Source of the DNA: Pollenia angustigena | Lineage: Eukaryota > Arthropoda > Insecta > Diptera > Polleniidae | Length of the DNA stretch: 64,000 nt | Direction of reading: 5' to 3' | Assembly (NCBI GenBank): GCA_930367215.1 | Contig: OV884060.1 | Coordinates: forward strand, 101,084,151-101,148,150 | Shown: piece by piece, positions 35,290 to 47,078 of the stretch | How positions within the stretch are numbered: the first letter of the stretch is position 1 | How the letters are laid out: every line of letters starts with the position of its first letter | Program-made: the position numbers and the translations under genes | Notes under the pieces: model-generated | Told to the model about the DNA's origin: nothing | Seen by the model: the letters and a program-made list of their open reading frames with translations, nothing else | The model's database searches: none

Positions 35290-35594
35290 GAAGCCCATAA
35301 TGCTTAAAAAAATCTAATCCAATTATTGGGCGCGTTACACGTCAGCCACAATAAAAGACCAAAGGAATCTTCGTCTTAGACCAATTTTGCAGTTGATATT
35401 CTATTTCCATATGTTCGAATTTTTGTGTTGTTTGCAGCATAAAGGGCAAATAACGTTTGAGTTTCTGAATTTTCTACGTTTGCAGCAGGATATACGGATA
35501 AGTCTGCACCGGTGTCGATAAGATACCCGCACTTCGACTCAGAATCTTGAATGAACAGGCGACTTATTTGTTGGCAGCCTTCACCCGTTACCAT
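35290..35594 (-). pseudogene. Retroviral-type aspartic protease
   Basis: The frame contains RLFIQDSESKCGYLIDTGAD then LSVYPA, in which DTGA is the catalytic motif of retropepsins. The normal distance to gag is kept, with a frame change between them. After GNRISTAKLV the frame ends; residues in a shifted frame (RPIIGLDFFKHYGLLVDMKN, about 35340-35280) continue the usual protease C-terminus. Not functional as read. Confidence 0.75.
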
Positions 35595-36474
35595 TGATGA
35601 AGTGCATTATTGTTTTCCGATTGTTTGAAAGAACATGGTGAGCCGCATTTTTGCGCTCGAGAACCAAATTTGTGGTATACCAAAATGATGGTGGTACAGA
35701 AGTTGAACGGGATAGACTACGGGACGAAGTTTTTGATGCGCTTCTATGGCGGCGATGGTAACCAATAGATAATGATTCTATTTTAGATATGACAGCAGCA
35801 ATTTTCTTTTCTATTGCATTTATTCGATCATCGCCATTTGTGGAAACTGCGTTGACAATGCTTGCGCTATCAAATTGGTTATGAATTTTATCAGCAATAA
35901 GAGACAGCTTATCGACTGTTTCGCCATCAAATTGGTTATGAATTTTATCAGCAATAAGAGACAGCTTATCGACTGTATCATTACTAACTGATAAAACAGT
36001 TGTATTTGGAAGACGCTGAATCCACAATGTCTTGAGTAAATCTTCAGAAACTTTTCCGGATGCCAATGCACGCATTTCTCTTAAAAGATTGGATGGTTTT
36101 TTGTCAACAACGGTTACGTTTTCCAGAAGCTGGCGAAGTCTCCTTTCCTTAGATTCAATAAACTCGTTTAATAATGCCAATTTAAGGGTTTCATATTTGT
36201 TTTCAGCTGGCAGTTCTTCAACAATATGACTTACATGGTTCAAAATACTGCTTTCAATAGAACCAACCAATGTATGGTATTTCGTCGCATCTGAAGTTAT
36301 AGCAAAAGTTACAAATTGTGACTCCAATTGACGAAACCATAGTTTCGGGTTTTGACCCCAAAATGGAGGAAATGGAGCAAATCGAGAGATTCGGATGGTA
36401 TTGAAGAAGCGGCAGATCCAAATTCCTCTGAAGTTGACATCGTTAATAATTTTAAAAATCCTCGGGGTCACCAA
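35581..36474 (-). pseudogene. gag of the mag-like retrotransposon
   Basis: The frame has FPPFWGQNPKLWFRQLESQF (the conserved 'W..FE.QF' opening of mag-type gag), then a helical capsid-like region (ETLKLALLNEFIESKERRLR, LLENVTVVDKKPSNLLREM). A 19-residue segment (TVDKLSLIADKIHNQFD) is duplicated in tandem (57 bp, about 35868-35980). A frameshift near 35690 puts the nucleocapsid-like YHKFGSRAQKCGSPCSF in another frame. The product would form the particle shell. Confidence 0.8.
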
Positions 36475-36744
36475 TGATAGTTTTTATATTACAAAAGTTA
36501 AAACTTAACTCCAAATTATATTATTTCCATTTTTCATAACAATAAAAAATCAAAAATTAACTATTGATTATAAATAATTAGTATTGTGGTTATTTTGTTG
36601 AACTATTTATAGTTTTTAATCCAAATTTTTAATATTTTTAATTAGGCTTAAGTTCATCAAATTTAATTTTCATTAAATTATTTTTATGAAGAAAGGAATT
36701 TTACAACATGAAAATTAATTAAAATTTACTGATAATTTTTCATT

Positions 36745-36855
36745 CTTGACTCAATCTGGGCTCGAACCCAGGCGTTTTTACGGACAGGTTACCCTGACAT
36801 GTTTCGATCGCAACCACTCAATCTCCTCAGAGGGCTTGCCGTTTAACACTCGCAG
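36745..36855 (-). repeat. tRNA-like segment, possible SINE head
   Basis: On the minus strand CCTGGGTTCGAGCCCAG is a near-perfect T-arm/B-box (GGTTCGAGCCC), and GAGATTGAGTGGTTGCGATC upstream resembles an A-box/D-arm. The intervening length is larger than in ordinary tRNAs and no acceptor stem closes, so I do not call a functional tRNA. Confidence 0.4.
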
Positions 36856-36859
36856 CCAT

Positions 36860-37410
36860 CGACGACTGCTGACGTCATTATTACAATTTGGTTTAGGGAT
36901 TGATGTTTGACAAAAAATCTATTTAAAAAAATCGAGTTACGCTTTTTTTATATTAAGCCATCGATATATAATATAAGATACAACTTTTAATTTATTAAAA
37001 AGTTAATAGTTCAACAATGGTTCAGTAATAAAACTGTGGTCAAAATTAAAAATAAAATTTCAAAAATAATTAGAAAACCTTAAAAAAATAATGTAAAATG
37101 ACGATTTATGTTCAAATAATTTGTTTATTAGACCAAACCTTAATGAATAAAAGGGTATACAAAAATGAAAATGGAAATATCTAGAAAACCCGATTCAATC
37201 TAGCAAAACGGGAACGCCATTCGATTCCTTGGGTCCCAATTTTCCTCCATTTTCAAAATAACGGTATATCTCGAAAACAAGAGCTAACCAAAAAAAAAAA
37301 AAACGGTGGGTACCATTGGATTCAGCGTACCCGAATTATGCTAAATCGCCATGTGGCCGGCTTGTCTAAAAAAAGTGTCAATTTCGAGCACAGTGTTATT
37401 AATAAATAAG
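36860..37410. repeat. Dispersed repeat related to 24890-25735
   Basis: ACGGTATATCTCGAAAACAA (37261), TGGATTCAGCGTACCCGAAT (37318) and GAGCACAGTGTTATT (37385) parallel, in reverse, blocks of 24890-25735. The right end could be a CACTGTGC-type terminus. Confidence 0.4.
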
Positions 37411-38560
37411 GGGACTTACAAACAGCACATTAATTTCATTCTTTAATATATTTGAAAAAAAAAACAAAAATTGGGTTTTTATTTATTTGCTGTGAGCGTG
37501 CGTAAGCGTGAGACTTAAAAATTGTTTACACGTGAAAGTACGTGATCAAAAATATTCTATAAGTGATCGCGTGTGACATGAGTATAAAAACGCGCCCAAC
37601 TATAATTAAAATTTCAAGGAAAATTTAGAAAATGTTTGTGCCTTTTTTTCAATTGGTACAAGTCTGAAATGATGCTTACATGAGAATTTTTTGAGCAGTT
37701 ATCTTAAATCGATATACGCTATATGATTACAAGCGTTTCCTTACATTCAAAATAACTTTAACTATTTCAAACAACAAACTATAATTGCATAAGTTGGAAT
37801 GCTTGAGAGCGTTTACTGTGTATAACATTAATGCAAACAAACGATAAATACTGTTTCTACGATATATTGTATCTATATGATATTTTCGATTCAACGTTAA
37901 ATCTTGTTACTTGTTTTTTCCTGAGAAATTATAAGATATTTATAAAAAAAAAATAGTTTTTTTAAAAAATAAGGCCATCGTGTTACACAGATCTAAGCAA
38001 TGAAGTTAAATGTTTACACTAAATGCAGTGCAGGGCACATGTGTATTAATATGTACTATATAAGCACCACAACACAAATGTAGAAGGAATTGTTTTCATA
38101 CGGACATACATATTTTATATTGCAAAACAAAGACATTTTAGAGATACATTCGAACACATTTACAGATATACAATATTTAATAATACTACTTTTTTAGTAC
38201 ATTAAATGTTGAAAGTTCTCTTAAGTAATGTGTGGGTAACTTTATTTCGCAAAAAACTTTTACAACAAAAAGATTTTCTTCTTTCACAACAACTGTCACG
38301 TACTAAACAATGTGCGATTCTATAGTGGCATTAGAAACCTCATTACAGTCCAACTAGTTGTTCTTTCTGAAATAGTGTGTAAGAGTCTGTTGGTTTGCTT
38401 TCATAAGCGGACACGAACACTTTTACAAAGTTATATACACATACTTGAACTTTCATTTATATACTAACCCTGCAAGCATTTACTATCGCGGAAGTTATAA
38501 AAAAATGTCGCAATTTAACGAAAAAAAGACAATCATATCATCTCACTAAACGAAGGCTTT
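37411..38560. other. AT-rich spacer
   Basis: No coding frame of note and no delimited element. ATACCCACACCACAATAGTG at 38561 begins the next mini-me-like repeat. Confidence 0.35.
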
Positions 38561-38590
38561 TTATACCCACACCACAATAGTGGAGAGGGT

Positions 38591-38981
38591 CCCAGCGGGA
38601 AAAAGTAGAAGTGCGGATGCCTTCTAGAAGGCCTCTGTACTACTTCTTTTGGATAAACAAGGCGTGCTCGCTCCATTCCATACTCATATCTTTTTTACAC
38701 ACGTTGCCATTGTGGAGAAGGAGAAAGCAGGTCCAGAAAAATAGAAGCGGGATCAAAAAAATAGTTATTTAGCTTTTGCTTATGCAAAAAACAATACAAA
38801 AAATTTTACTCCTTTCTCATACAAGCGAATGTGGAAAGTTTATCTTATCTTTAAAAGGAAAGAGCCTTCTATGAGGGCTTCTCTCACAGTTAGACAAGAA
38901 TAGTAATTGAATCAAAAAATATTTTAAGCTGGCCTTTAAAAGGGCCTGAAGTAGGAAGCTCTTCTGAGTTTTCCCGCTGGG
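38591..38981 (-). mobile_element. CCCAGCGGG-TIR MITE, complete copy
   Basis: Both termini are present: CCCAGCGGGAAAAAGTAGAA at the left and the inverse CCCAGCGGGAAAACTCAGAA at the right. GT lies on each side (38589-38590 and 38982-38983); removing the element and one GT restores GAGAGGGTATTATGC, the usual continuous mini-me sequence. The 391-bp copy is inverted relative to 49893-50306. Confidence 0.85.
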
Positions 38982-41183
38982 GTATTATGCTTTCTTGCTG
39001 ATGGTTGTAACAGTTTTAAGTATGTATACCGATCGTCTCAGAATCACTTTCTGAGTAGATCTAACGATGTCTGTAGGCTGGCTGAAGATAAATTGATTAA
39101 ATTTGGTACAAAGGTTCGTATTGGCACAAGGACCAGACCTATTGAAAATGGGGCGAATAATTTCACATAGCCACCATACAAGCTTCTTTCTGGAATATGG
39201 TATGGAATATGGGCTGTGCCCATACACCCTCTGATTATTATGGTATTCAAATTTGGTCCAAACCTCTTTTATTTCGATTACATTTGTCTTACCGAATATA
39301 ATTAATTAATCGGTACATAGTTGACCATTGATAGCTCCCATACAAATACAAGCAACCCCCTAAAATAGCTTTTAATGCCATAACTTCCTTTTAAATGTGG
39401 GTATTAACGAAAAAGTTAGCAATGATGACTTTTACGATAGCTACTATGACATGAAAAAAGGTTGTCCTGGTATGTCCAAAATTAGCCATAGATCCCATAT
39501 AAATCCTATCCTAAAATCTAAAGCTAAGTCTACACGATATGTTGAATCAGCAAATTTATGTTGAAAAATTAGTTTTCAGTGCCAACATATCGCATAGACA
39601 CCAAATTTTTTCAACAAACGTATGCTTACCAACATATGACAGGCATTTGTTAACGATGTCAGCAAACTTTTGTTCACAATTATAGCATATCGTCTAGACA
39701 CAATATTTTTTGCTTTTCAACAAATTTTTTACGTACATATGTTGACAAATATGTTATTTGTTGAAAGTCGTATGCAAGCTTTTCAGCATACAGCAAATTT
39801 GGTATTCTTTTAATAACTTGATTAATTTTTTACATAACCCCGGAACTTATCCAGATTTCTAGCTCATCGGCAAACAAGGAACAAAAAATTGCATTTATAA
39901 GTGCTTTGAAAATATAAATGTTTGCCAAAGAACTTTGTTTTATAGTTATAGCCCATAAAAGTTGATCAATTCTTTACCAAGATTTCTTGAAGTATAAATT
40001 GGATCACAACATCATGGGTATCGCTGAAGGGTGTTTCCAAATACCTTTCACATGGTATATAAAACATGCCGAATTATTAACCCATTAAGAACCAATTTAA
40101 AAAAATATTTTAATTTACTAATGCATTTTATCAAAATGGCTCTAATCGCAAAATGTTATCGATATAAAGATATTTTTTACATATAATATTTTATAGGGAA
40201 CGCTTCAAGCTTTCAGTTATTAATGTTAAAAAATTATATTATTATAAATCTTTTGTTTAATATAGAGTTATGAGTATACATGTGGTAAAAGTTTATATAC
40301 TCTATGTATTATTTAATTAAAGTATGCCAAATACCGGCTTTGCTAAATAAAATTGTTCTTTTATGTTGGTTTTCGACTGGACATAAGGGTTCTTATTTTT
40401 ATGGTATATCAAGCACCGGCTTCGCTCAGGTGAGTTAAATTTCTTCATTTAAACCAGAACCCCTCCACCCCGAAAAATGTATATTTCTATTAAAGAAATT
40501 AACAAAAATTGGTGACAAACTGAACCGATTGTTATTTACAAAAGAACTCGTTTTCTATGACTAGATTTTACACTACGATGATCGGTCTATAATTTACCAT
40601 AGATCGCATGTAAAACCCATTCTCGGATATACTTTAGCATGCCTAAGACGTACCAAATAACGCTATTATAGCAGGATTTGTTATGTCATCGTTTCATAAA
40701 GCTAGAAATCACACAACTAAATTTGGAGAATATCGGCCCACAATTTACCATATGCTTTACCATTCGAGCATTTCAATTTTCAGTTTTTTTTTTTAAATGG
40801 CTTTAGTGGCAAAACTTGCATCATCTTTATAAAAATTATTACAATTTGATAACTGTATTGAAATTTGGTCCAGTTTATGTTTTTAAATACTAAAATTACT
40901 CAACGTAAATTTGTAATTATCGACCCAAAAATCCCGTTAATACGGCTAAACTGATACAAATCATAATAGTTTATTCAAATTTGATCAAATTAAGTTATAT
41001 TTGATTAATAATTCAGTTATTTCCGATCATATAATAACCTATACCACAGAATATACAGATAAATATTTGAGGGTGTACCTAATTTGGGACTTATGCACTA
41101 AAAAAAATGCTATATTTAATGAATCATTTTCATAAAAAAAACTACCATACTTAGACGCGATTACCATAAGAAAGGGGAACAAT

Positions 41184-42002
41184 TTGAAAGTAAATTGGTA
41201 TAAAAAACCAACAGCCTCGGGACGATTGATCAATTTTTATTTCAAGCACCCTAGAAGAATAATTATAAATACAGCATCAAATTTCATACGACGAGTTTTT
41301 AAAATAAGTAACACTGAATTCCATAAAAATAATATAGCAAAAATAACTAATATATTAAGCATGAATGAATTCCCAATAAAGACAATTAAAAATCTTATAA
41401 AACATGCAAAAAATAACAGGCAGCAGGAGGAAAGAGAACCAAAAAGATTCAAAAGCGTATCATATATTTCTGGACTTTCTGAAAGATGGAAAAACTCAGA
41501 TATTTATGACGAGAACAATGTTGAACTAGCATTTAGAACGGACAACACTGTGAATCAGTTGTTTAGTAAGACAAAATCTAAAATTAAAAAGGAAGAAAAG
41601 TCAAATGTGGTGTATAAAATTCCGTGTAGTGGTGACGGGCCCAATATATGCAATAAAGTATACGTTGGGACGACAAAAACAAAACTCAAGACTAGGATAT
41701 CGTCACATAAATCTGACCAAAAAGCTAGTGACAAACCTATTGAGCAAAAAACTGCCCTAGCAGCCCACTGTACGCTGACAAATCATAAACCACATTTTGA
41801 AGGAGTACAAATATTACAAGAAGAGAGAAATTACTCAAGGAGATTTACACTAGAGATGCTACACATCATTAATACTGACCCAGAACTTCGTCTCAATTAC
41901 CGACAAGATACAGAAAATTGTGCTCACATATACAGACAAATAATAAACAAAAACAGACGATCAAAAAAAAAAAAACTAGATTTAGTTAAGAAAATTTTAT
42001 AG
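41184..42002 (+). pseudogene. Penelope-like RT C-terminus with GIY-YIG endonuclease
   Basis: The 272-codon frame opens at an internal Met because the RT body is missing. Residues 1-35 (VNWYKKPTASGRLINFYFKH) are the end of the PLE RT. Residues about 145-240 are the GIY-YIG domain: VVYKIPCSGDG (first strand), NKVYVGTTKTKLKTRISSHK (second strand and the catalytic Arg), TALAAHCTLTNHKPHF (the His-containing linker), and RRFTLEMLHI (the conserved Glu). A basic tail follows (NRRSKKKK). The domain would nick DNA to prime reverse transcription. The frame is open and unusually well preserved, but without RT it cannot act alone. Confidence 0.85.
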
Positions 42003-42136
42003 CTAAGGAAACAAGTGTTTTTGTGAAGTTTTGTTACATTTTTTAATTGTTTACATGTTACTATCTTTGTTAAATTACTCTTTGTTTTTTGTTTAATATT
42101 AATAATAATTATTTTATATATTTAAATATTTAGACC

Positions 42137-42172
42137 CCTGAAGTTGGTTAGCGACGCTAGCCGAAATATTGG
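42137..42172 (+). ncRNA. Hammerhead-like motif at the Penelope 3' end
   Basis: CTGAAG, a stem-loop GGTTAGC-GAC-GCTAGCC, and GAAATATT follow each other as in the core 'CTGANGA - stem II - GAAA' of hammerhead ribozymes, which occur in Penelope-like elements. The first box is degenerate (CTGAAGT) and no stem I or cleavage site was assembled, so this is probably a relic. Confidence 0.3.
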
Positions 42173-42633
42173 GAATAAAAATAAAAATATAAAAACAAAA
42201 ATCACGAGTTTTTAGTTTTTAATTTTATTTATTTACTTGGACCTGCAGCCAAACAAAAACAACTAATAAAAAATTTTCCTTCAGTAAATGAAAATTTTCT
42301 TTGTCTAAATGGAATTTCATAGTTATAATGAAGTATTTTCGTTAAAATCGCTTCATTGGATTTCTTAATTACGTTAAACATTTTCATTGGATATATGAAA
42401 ACTTAAGTTTGTCCAAGTTAAACAAAAAATTTTAATTGAGAACATAAAAAAAAGCAATATACAAACATAACTATGTATGTTCATAAATTAAAACAAAATT
42501 ATAGTTTCCTTAAAAAAATGTTTAATTGTTAATCAAAAAATGTAAGATTTAACTATTTCATACATCTTATGTAATATGCCATTAAATTTATGAAATTAAA
42601 AATTTTTTTATAAAAGCAACATATTTCAATAAT

Positions 42634-43355
42634 AGGTGCGTTTGAGTACTTTTGCAGTAAATGAGTAAACTAAAAACTTTTCTCTCACAAAAAGCTGTTG
42701 TCCAAAAAAGTACGCGAACGCAAAATTTGTAAAAATTCGTAAAATAAAGGCAACAGCTGATGGCAAATAATTGAAGTGTTGAAAAATATTGACACTTTTG
42801 ACTACTTAACTCGTTTTCTTATCGGTACTCGATTAAATACTCGATTAAATACTATAACTCGAACATTTTTGGAAAATACAAACAAACTATTTTATGTAAT
42901 CTTTTATGTTTGTATGTTTTTTATTTTATTTGATTTTACTAATTTGTAGCGGGTTAAATTATTTTAAAGAACATGAAAATTTTTTTTGCTATTGATACCC
43001 AAATACTTCTCATTTTTACAACTCTAAAATATTAACATAACAAAAAAAATTTTAAAAGTTTGTTTTTAGCCAAATAAATGTTTCACAAACAAGTTTAATT
43101 AATTAATATTTATTAACTTTTTGTTTTGGTTTCATTTTTATTCAACTTTTCTTATATTTAACAATTTTTTCACAATTTGTATGCTTTTTATTTGTTACTT
43201 TTGTTTGTTTACCTTTTGAAACATATGTTTTTTTGATTTACTAAATTTTACTGCAAAAATTTCTGCACTAAAAATTTGTAAATACTCAGACAAGAACTGT
43301 CACTTTTCGCTCTCAATTTATGTTCTCATTTACTGCACTTTGTGTACTCGAACTT
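42634..43355. mobile_element. AGGTGCG...GAGTAC TIR element
   Basis: AGGTGCGTTTGAGTAC and TGCAGTAAATGAG at the left are matched in inverse at the right (CTCATTTACTGCA, GTACTCGAACTT). The segment is absent from the sister copy at 58990-59020, which gives the approximate empty site (TTTCAATAATTGCCTTCATA). Confidence 0.7.
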
Positions 43356-43494
43356 CATTAATTTAAATTTTCATTATGACAATGAAATATGTCATTATAG
43401 TAGTGAAACAAAAACTTTCAATCAACGTTGTTATTGTTGTTATGGACAATTTAATCTCATATTTACGCTTTTAATTGAGTAAAAAACTACACTG

Positions 43495-43640
43495 CCCCGG
43501 TAGGCTAGCTGGTAGTGAGCTAGTCTATCAGCAACGAGGTTGCGCGATCGATTCCCACCAGAGACAGAAAAAAAAAATAAAAAATAAAATAAGAAGAAAT
43601 AAAATAAAAAAAAATTAAAAAAAATTTTTTTTTTTACTTT
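43495..43640 (+). repeat. tRNA-like head plus A-rich tract inside the CACTGAAAG element
   Basis: TAGCTGGTAGTGAGC (A-box-like) and, about 40 bases on, a B-box-like GATCGATTCCCACCA (in the second copy GTTCGAATCCCACCA at 59223) are followed by a long (A/AT)-rich run. The order resembles a tRNA-derived SINE. GACTAGCT-GGTAGTG-AGCTAGTC also forms a hairpin in the second copy. Confidence 0.45.
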
Positions 43641-44683
43641 ATTGAAAGTATATTCATATTCATAGATCTAATGTAATGTTTCATTAAATACATGTTAATG
43701 AAACAGGTTTCATTGATCCAACGAAGCGCTGCATAGGTTCCGTTTTAATGCAATTTTTCATGGGATTAATGTCAAAATTCATTGGTAGTGGGAAGAAAAT
43801 TCTTTCAGTGTGGGCAATCATGGACCCGATAAAACAATTAAGGTTATAGTCGCCAAATTTCGTATTAATACTAAAATTTTTAAGGATGTAATATTTTTGT
43901 AAGTGATAATTGTATACACTCAAAATATTATGTAGTTAAATTCAAACGAAAATTCATTTGAAACAAATTAAAATTCATTTAAAAAACGGATCATTTACAT
44001 TTCATTTAAAACAAATGATTTTTTCAGTAATTTCTAAGTTTTTTATTTATTGAACATCATATTCGTTAAAATTGAATAGTTTTTACTTTTAAAAAATATA
44101 TTTTAACCGATAAAAATCAAACAAATTAACAAAAAAAAAATACGGAAAACATTATTTTTTGGTAGTTTGTTTTTTTAATAACAAACATAAATGTTGAAAA
44201 ATAAATTTATTCGTAAAATAACTATATTTTTGTTCAATTTTAACAGTACTGAAAACGAATTTAATAACCTACAATCAGTTACTGTAATAATTTTATGAGT
44301 GTAGGAACTACAGATTGATAATATAAAGTTTAATCTTAATACCAAGATAAAAAATGGTTTGTTGGCACAAAGATTCTAATCTGAGAAATTATGGACCGTT
44401 CCTCACCGTTTTCAATAACAATAAATATTTAGTACCAATGTACCAAATTTTATCAAATAATTGAGACCTGTACTTTGCACACTACAAAGTAAGCAGCCAG
44501 CCAGTTGGCCGGACAGACATCGTTATATCGGCTCAAGATAGTGATTGAGTTGATCGGGATACTATAAAATGGTTATAGGACCAACATTTTTAAGTGTTAC
44601 AGACACTATGGTGGTGTGGGTATCAAAATGAAAAACATACTGCTGGTCGGCCCATAACTTACTATAACGGTAGAACTGTAACC

Positions 44684-45075
44684 AATTGAAGCACAGCCGC
44701 GAATAACGTTGTAAACGCCACATTTTGCTAAAACTATTTTTTTGCAGATAACCGTTGACCTTATTCTCTTACACAGTTTAAACATCAAATCAACCAAAAC
44801 TATGCACCTTAACGCCTTCAAAAAGGCGTACAAAGTGTCAGCCAGTGGAAGAACATTGCAAGTTACTAACAAAATGATCAAACCGAAATGGTTTTGCAGT
44901 GCGGAATAATGTTTTAAAAGCCTTTTGCATCAAAGTTTTTATTATCATTATTTTTAATAATAGAAAAAAAAAATTTTTAAAACAAATAATGCTGCCTGTC
45001 AAAAAACGTTTTTTTGCTCTCCTGAAAAATTATTATTTTGTAACTTAAAACGTTATTCGCGGCTGTGCTTCAATT
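44684..45075. mobile_element. AATTGAAGC-TIR MITE, copy 2
   Basis: Inverted relative to 33308-33699 with the same ends (AATTGAAGCACAGCCGCGAA) and AATT at both edges. The 91-codon minus frame across it is matched by a 65-codon plus frame in copy 1, but it starts in the TIR and shows no domain, so it is probably not a gene. Confidence 0.85.
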
Positions 45076-46640
45076 ATAAAACTGTGAGGCTTCATAAATA
45101 ATTTTTAGATCAATCCAGTTCATATATTTTAACTACATATTTGCGGATTTGACCCAGCCCAATATATCTTTCTTTCTTATTCAGTATTAATATGCACACA
45201 TAAAACTATTAATTTTTGCACTAAATGCGATAATTAATAACAAATTTTAAATAAAAAAAATTAAAATAATAAAAAATGAGAATTGTCAAATTTATTTGAA
45301 ATTTTTAAACAAATGTTCTCTTTACTCAACATACATAACAACATACGAAATTCAACATATCGTGTAGACACAAAAATTTTATGCTAACTTATTTGTTGAA
45401 ATATCATTTGCTAGCATATCGTCTAGGCACCTAGCATATTGCATATGCTGATAGAGACATTTTTTATTATTTTTAAGCATATGAATATAAGCATACATTT
45501 GCTGATTCAACATATCGTCTAGACTAAGCTTAATATATATGATTTTACATGAATCTTAACCTCATAACAAAATTTTGTTAATGCGGGTCGATGATTGCCC
45601 AAATAGGGCACACTATTAAAAATTGTTTTTATATACTGTGGTCTAGGGTATTATATGGTCGGGCTTGACCGACTATACTTTCATACTTGTTTAACTTCAA
45701 AAAATTTTATTTATGCCATCATTTTTACAACATTTTTTACATAATATCAAAAAAACAATAAAATAATTATAATAAAAAACAAGTAAGAGTGCTATATTCG
45801 GCTGTGCCGAATCTTGTGCGAGCAGAATACAGAGCAACTAGACAAAAACTAAATAATTGTTACATATACATACATATTTACAACACTCAAAACTTCATTA
45901 TAAATAAAATTTATAAAGCGAAAACTGGTGAATATTTTTTTTAATCGTTTTTAGGTTCAGGTTATTATACAATTTTTGAAATTTTTTGTATGGGGGGTAC
46001 CAAGTCCACTTCTCCAACCCCGCCCACATTTTGTGTGTTGGAGCGTATTTATAACTTGAATGTTTGCACCTAATTTGGAAACTTTGGCACTTGCCGTTCT
46101 CCAGATATACAGAAAAAAGCAATAAAAATACAACAACAAGGGATTTTTGGAAAAAATTAGAGGCAGTCGTGGTTTTTTGGTCATATCTCAGCCATTTGTG
46201 GACCGATCTTGCTGAATTTCAATAGCACGAAATGGTGGACTATATGTGACATAAATGTAAAACAACCTAGCCGCTATCATGTCTGTAGTCTCCGGAAAAA
46301 ACATATCTAACGTAAGACGGATAAGCGGACAGACTGACAGACGAACGGGCGGACAGACGGACGAACATCGTTAAATCAAGTTCTCTCCTCATAAGGACCC
46401 AGAATATATATACTTTATAGGGTCTTAGATCAATATTGTAGAAATTACAAACGGAATGACAAACTTATATATACCCTTTTCCACCTGAGGTGAAGGGTAT
46501 AATTATGCAGTTTTCTTTCAAATAAAACCACAACATTCGAATGTAAAATATTTTATTTTACACCTATGAGAACGGGAATCGTGATCAAGAGAATTTTTGG
46601 CAGCATTGGCAAGACGTAAACTTAGGAATTAGAATAAGTA

Positions 46641-46762
46641 CCGGTTCACACACGTCAAGTTTTGAGTTTTTAGGAGAGAGGGGGAAAGAAATGGCATTCT
46701 CTTTTCCCTTCTCTGCTAAAAGCTCAAGACTAGACGAGTCAAACTTGACGTGTGTGAACCAG
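46641..46762. mobile_element. CCGGTTCACACACGTC MITE, copy 1
   Basis: CCGGTTCACACACGTCAAGT at the left is inverted at the right (ACTTGACGTGTGTGAACC). The same 120-150 bp element occurs at 51975-52124 and 57871-58020. Confidence 0.8.
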
Positions 46763-47078
46763 CACTAAGATTTGATTAAATATCGTTAGCCCAAACGAAA
46801 TATGTACATATATAACAAGTAAGAGTGCTATATTCGGCTGTGCCGAATCTTATATACCCTTCACCATTGTGCGAGCAGAATACAGAGCAACTAGACAAAA
46901 ACTAAATAAAACTGGTAAATATTTTTTAAAATAAGAGACAACCGATTTTGAACTTCGCGTTTCATAAGGGCCCAGAATATATATACTTTATAGGGTGTAG
47001 GATCAATATTGTAGAAATTACAGTTATACCTTTTTTACCTACGGTGAAGGGTATAAAAAGGGTAATTTTTGGGAATTC

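Larger units (their letters stand above)
31175..36575 (-). mobile_element. mag-like Ty3/Gypsy LTR retrotransposon, decayed and nested
   Basis: Read on the minus strand the order is 5' terminal repeat (about 36476-36570), TTGGTGACCCCGAGG primer-site-like junction (36461-36475), gag, aspartic protease, the start of RT, an inserted DNA element (32564-35019), the rest of a short RT piece, integrase, a GGAGGAGGAG polypurine-like run (31335-31344), and the 3' terminal repeat (about 31175-31340). The repeat pair shares CCAAATTATTTTATTTCCAT-type sequence but has diverged and is partly lost. The RT palm with its YxDD box and RNase H are missing. No env-like frame is present. Confidence 0.85.
41139..42266 (+). 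mobile_element. Penelope-like retroelement, 5'-truncated
   Basis: The insertion starts inside the RT thumb region (LPYLDAITIRKGNN-like reading) and continues through a GIY-YIG endonuclease to a 3' UTR and A-rich end at about 42175-42266. The related copy at 58615-58660 shows the empty site (TCATCAAAAAGTTTTCC). 5' truncation is usual for target-primed integration. Confidence 0.85.
41096..43810. mobile_element. CACTGAAAG-TIR element copy 1, with two nested inserts
   Basis: Compared with the 935-bp copy at 58590-59524, the same sequence is present in three pieces: 41096-41138, 42267-42633 and 43356-43810. The pieces between are a Penelope-like element and a MITE. The right end ATTCTTTCAGTG is intact; the left is degraded (CACTAAAAAAAATGC). 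It contains a tRNA-like segment followed by an A-rich tract (43567-43640). Confidence 0.75.
39522..45530. mobile_element. TAA-flanked 6-kb TIR element (AGCTAAGTCTA family)
   Basis: AGCTAAGTCTACACGATATG then TTGAATCAGCAAAT at the left end is inverted at the right (ATTTGCTGATTCAACATATC then GTCTAGACTAAGCT). TAA flanks both (39519-39521, 45531-45533). GTCTACACGATATG-like motifs recur inside each arm over 200-300 bases. The interior is filled with later insertions and mini-me-like sequence, so it could also be two solo ends of the family. Confidence 0.6.
38561..45690. repeat. Mini-me-like repeat split by large nested insertions
   Basis: The left part (38561-39521) begins TATACCCACACCACAATAGT and runs to CCATATAAATCCTATCC. 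The right part (45534-45690) ends with GGGTATTATATGGTCGGGC then TTGACCGACTATACTTTCAT. The 6 kb element 39522-45530 lies between them. A CCCAGCGGG MITE interrupts the left part at 38591-38981. Confidence 0.5.

Noticed and set aside
36745..36855. Functional tRNA gene on the minus strand
   Set aside because: Only the T-arm is convincing; acceptor and anticodon arms do not form.
44606..44881. 91-codon minus frame matched by the frame at 33511-33708
   Set aside because: Both lie in the same MITE; the frame begins in non-shared flank or TIR and shows no protein signature.
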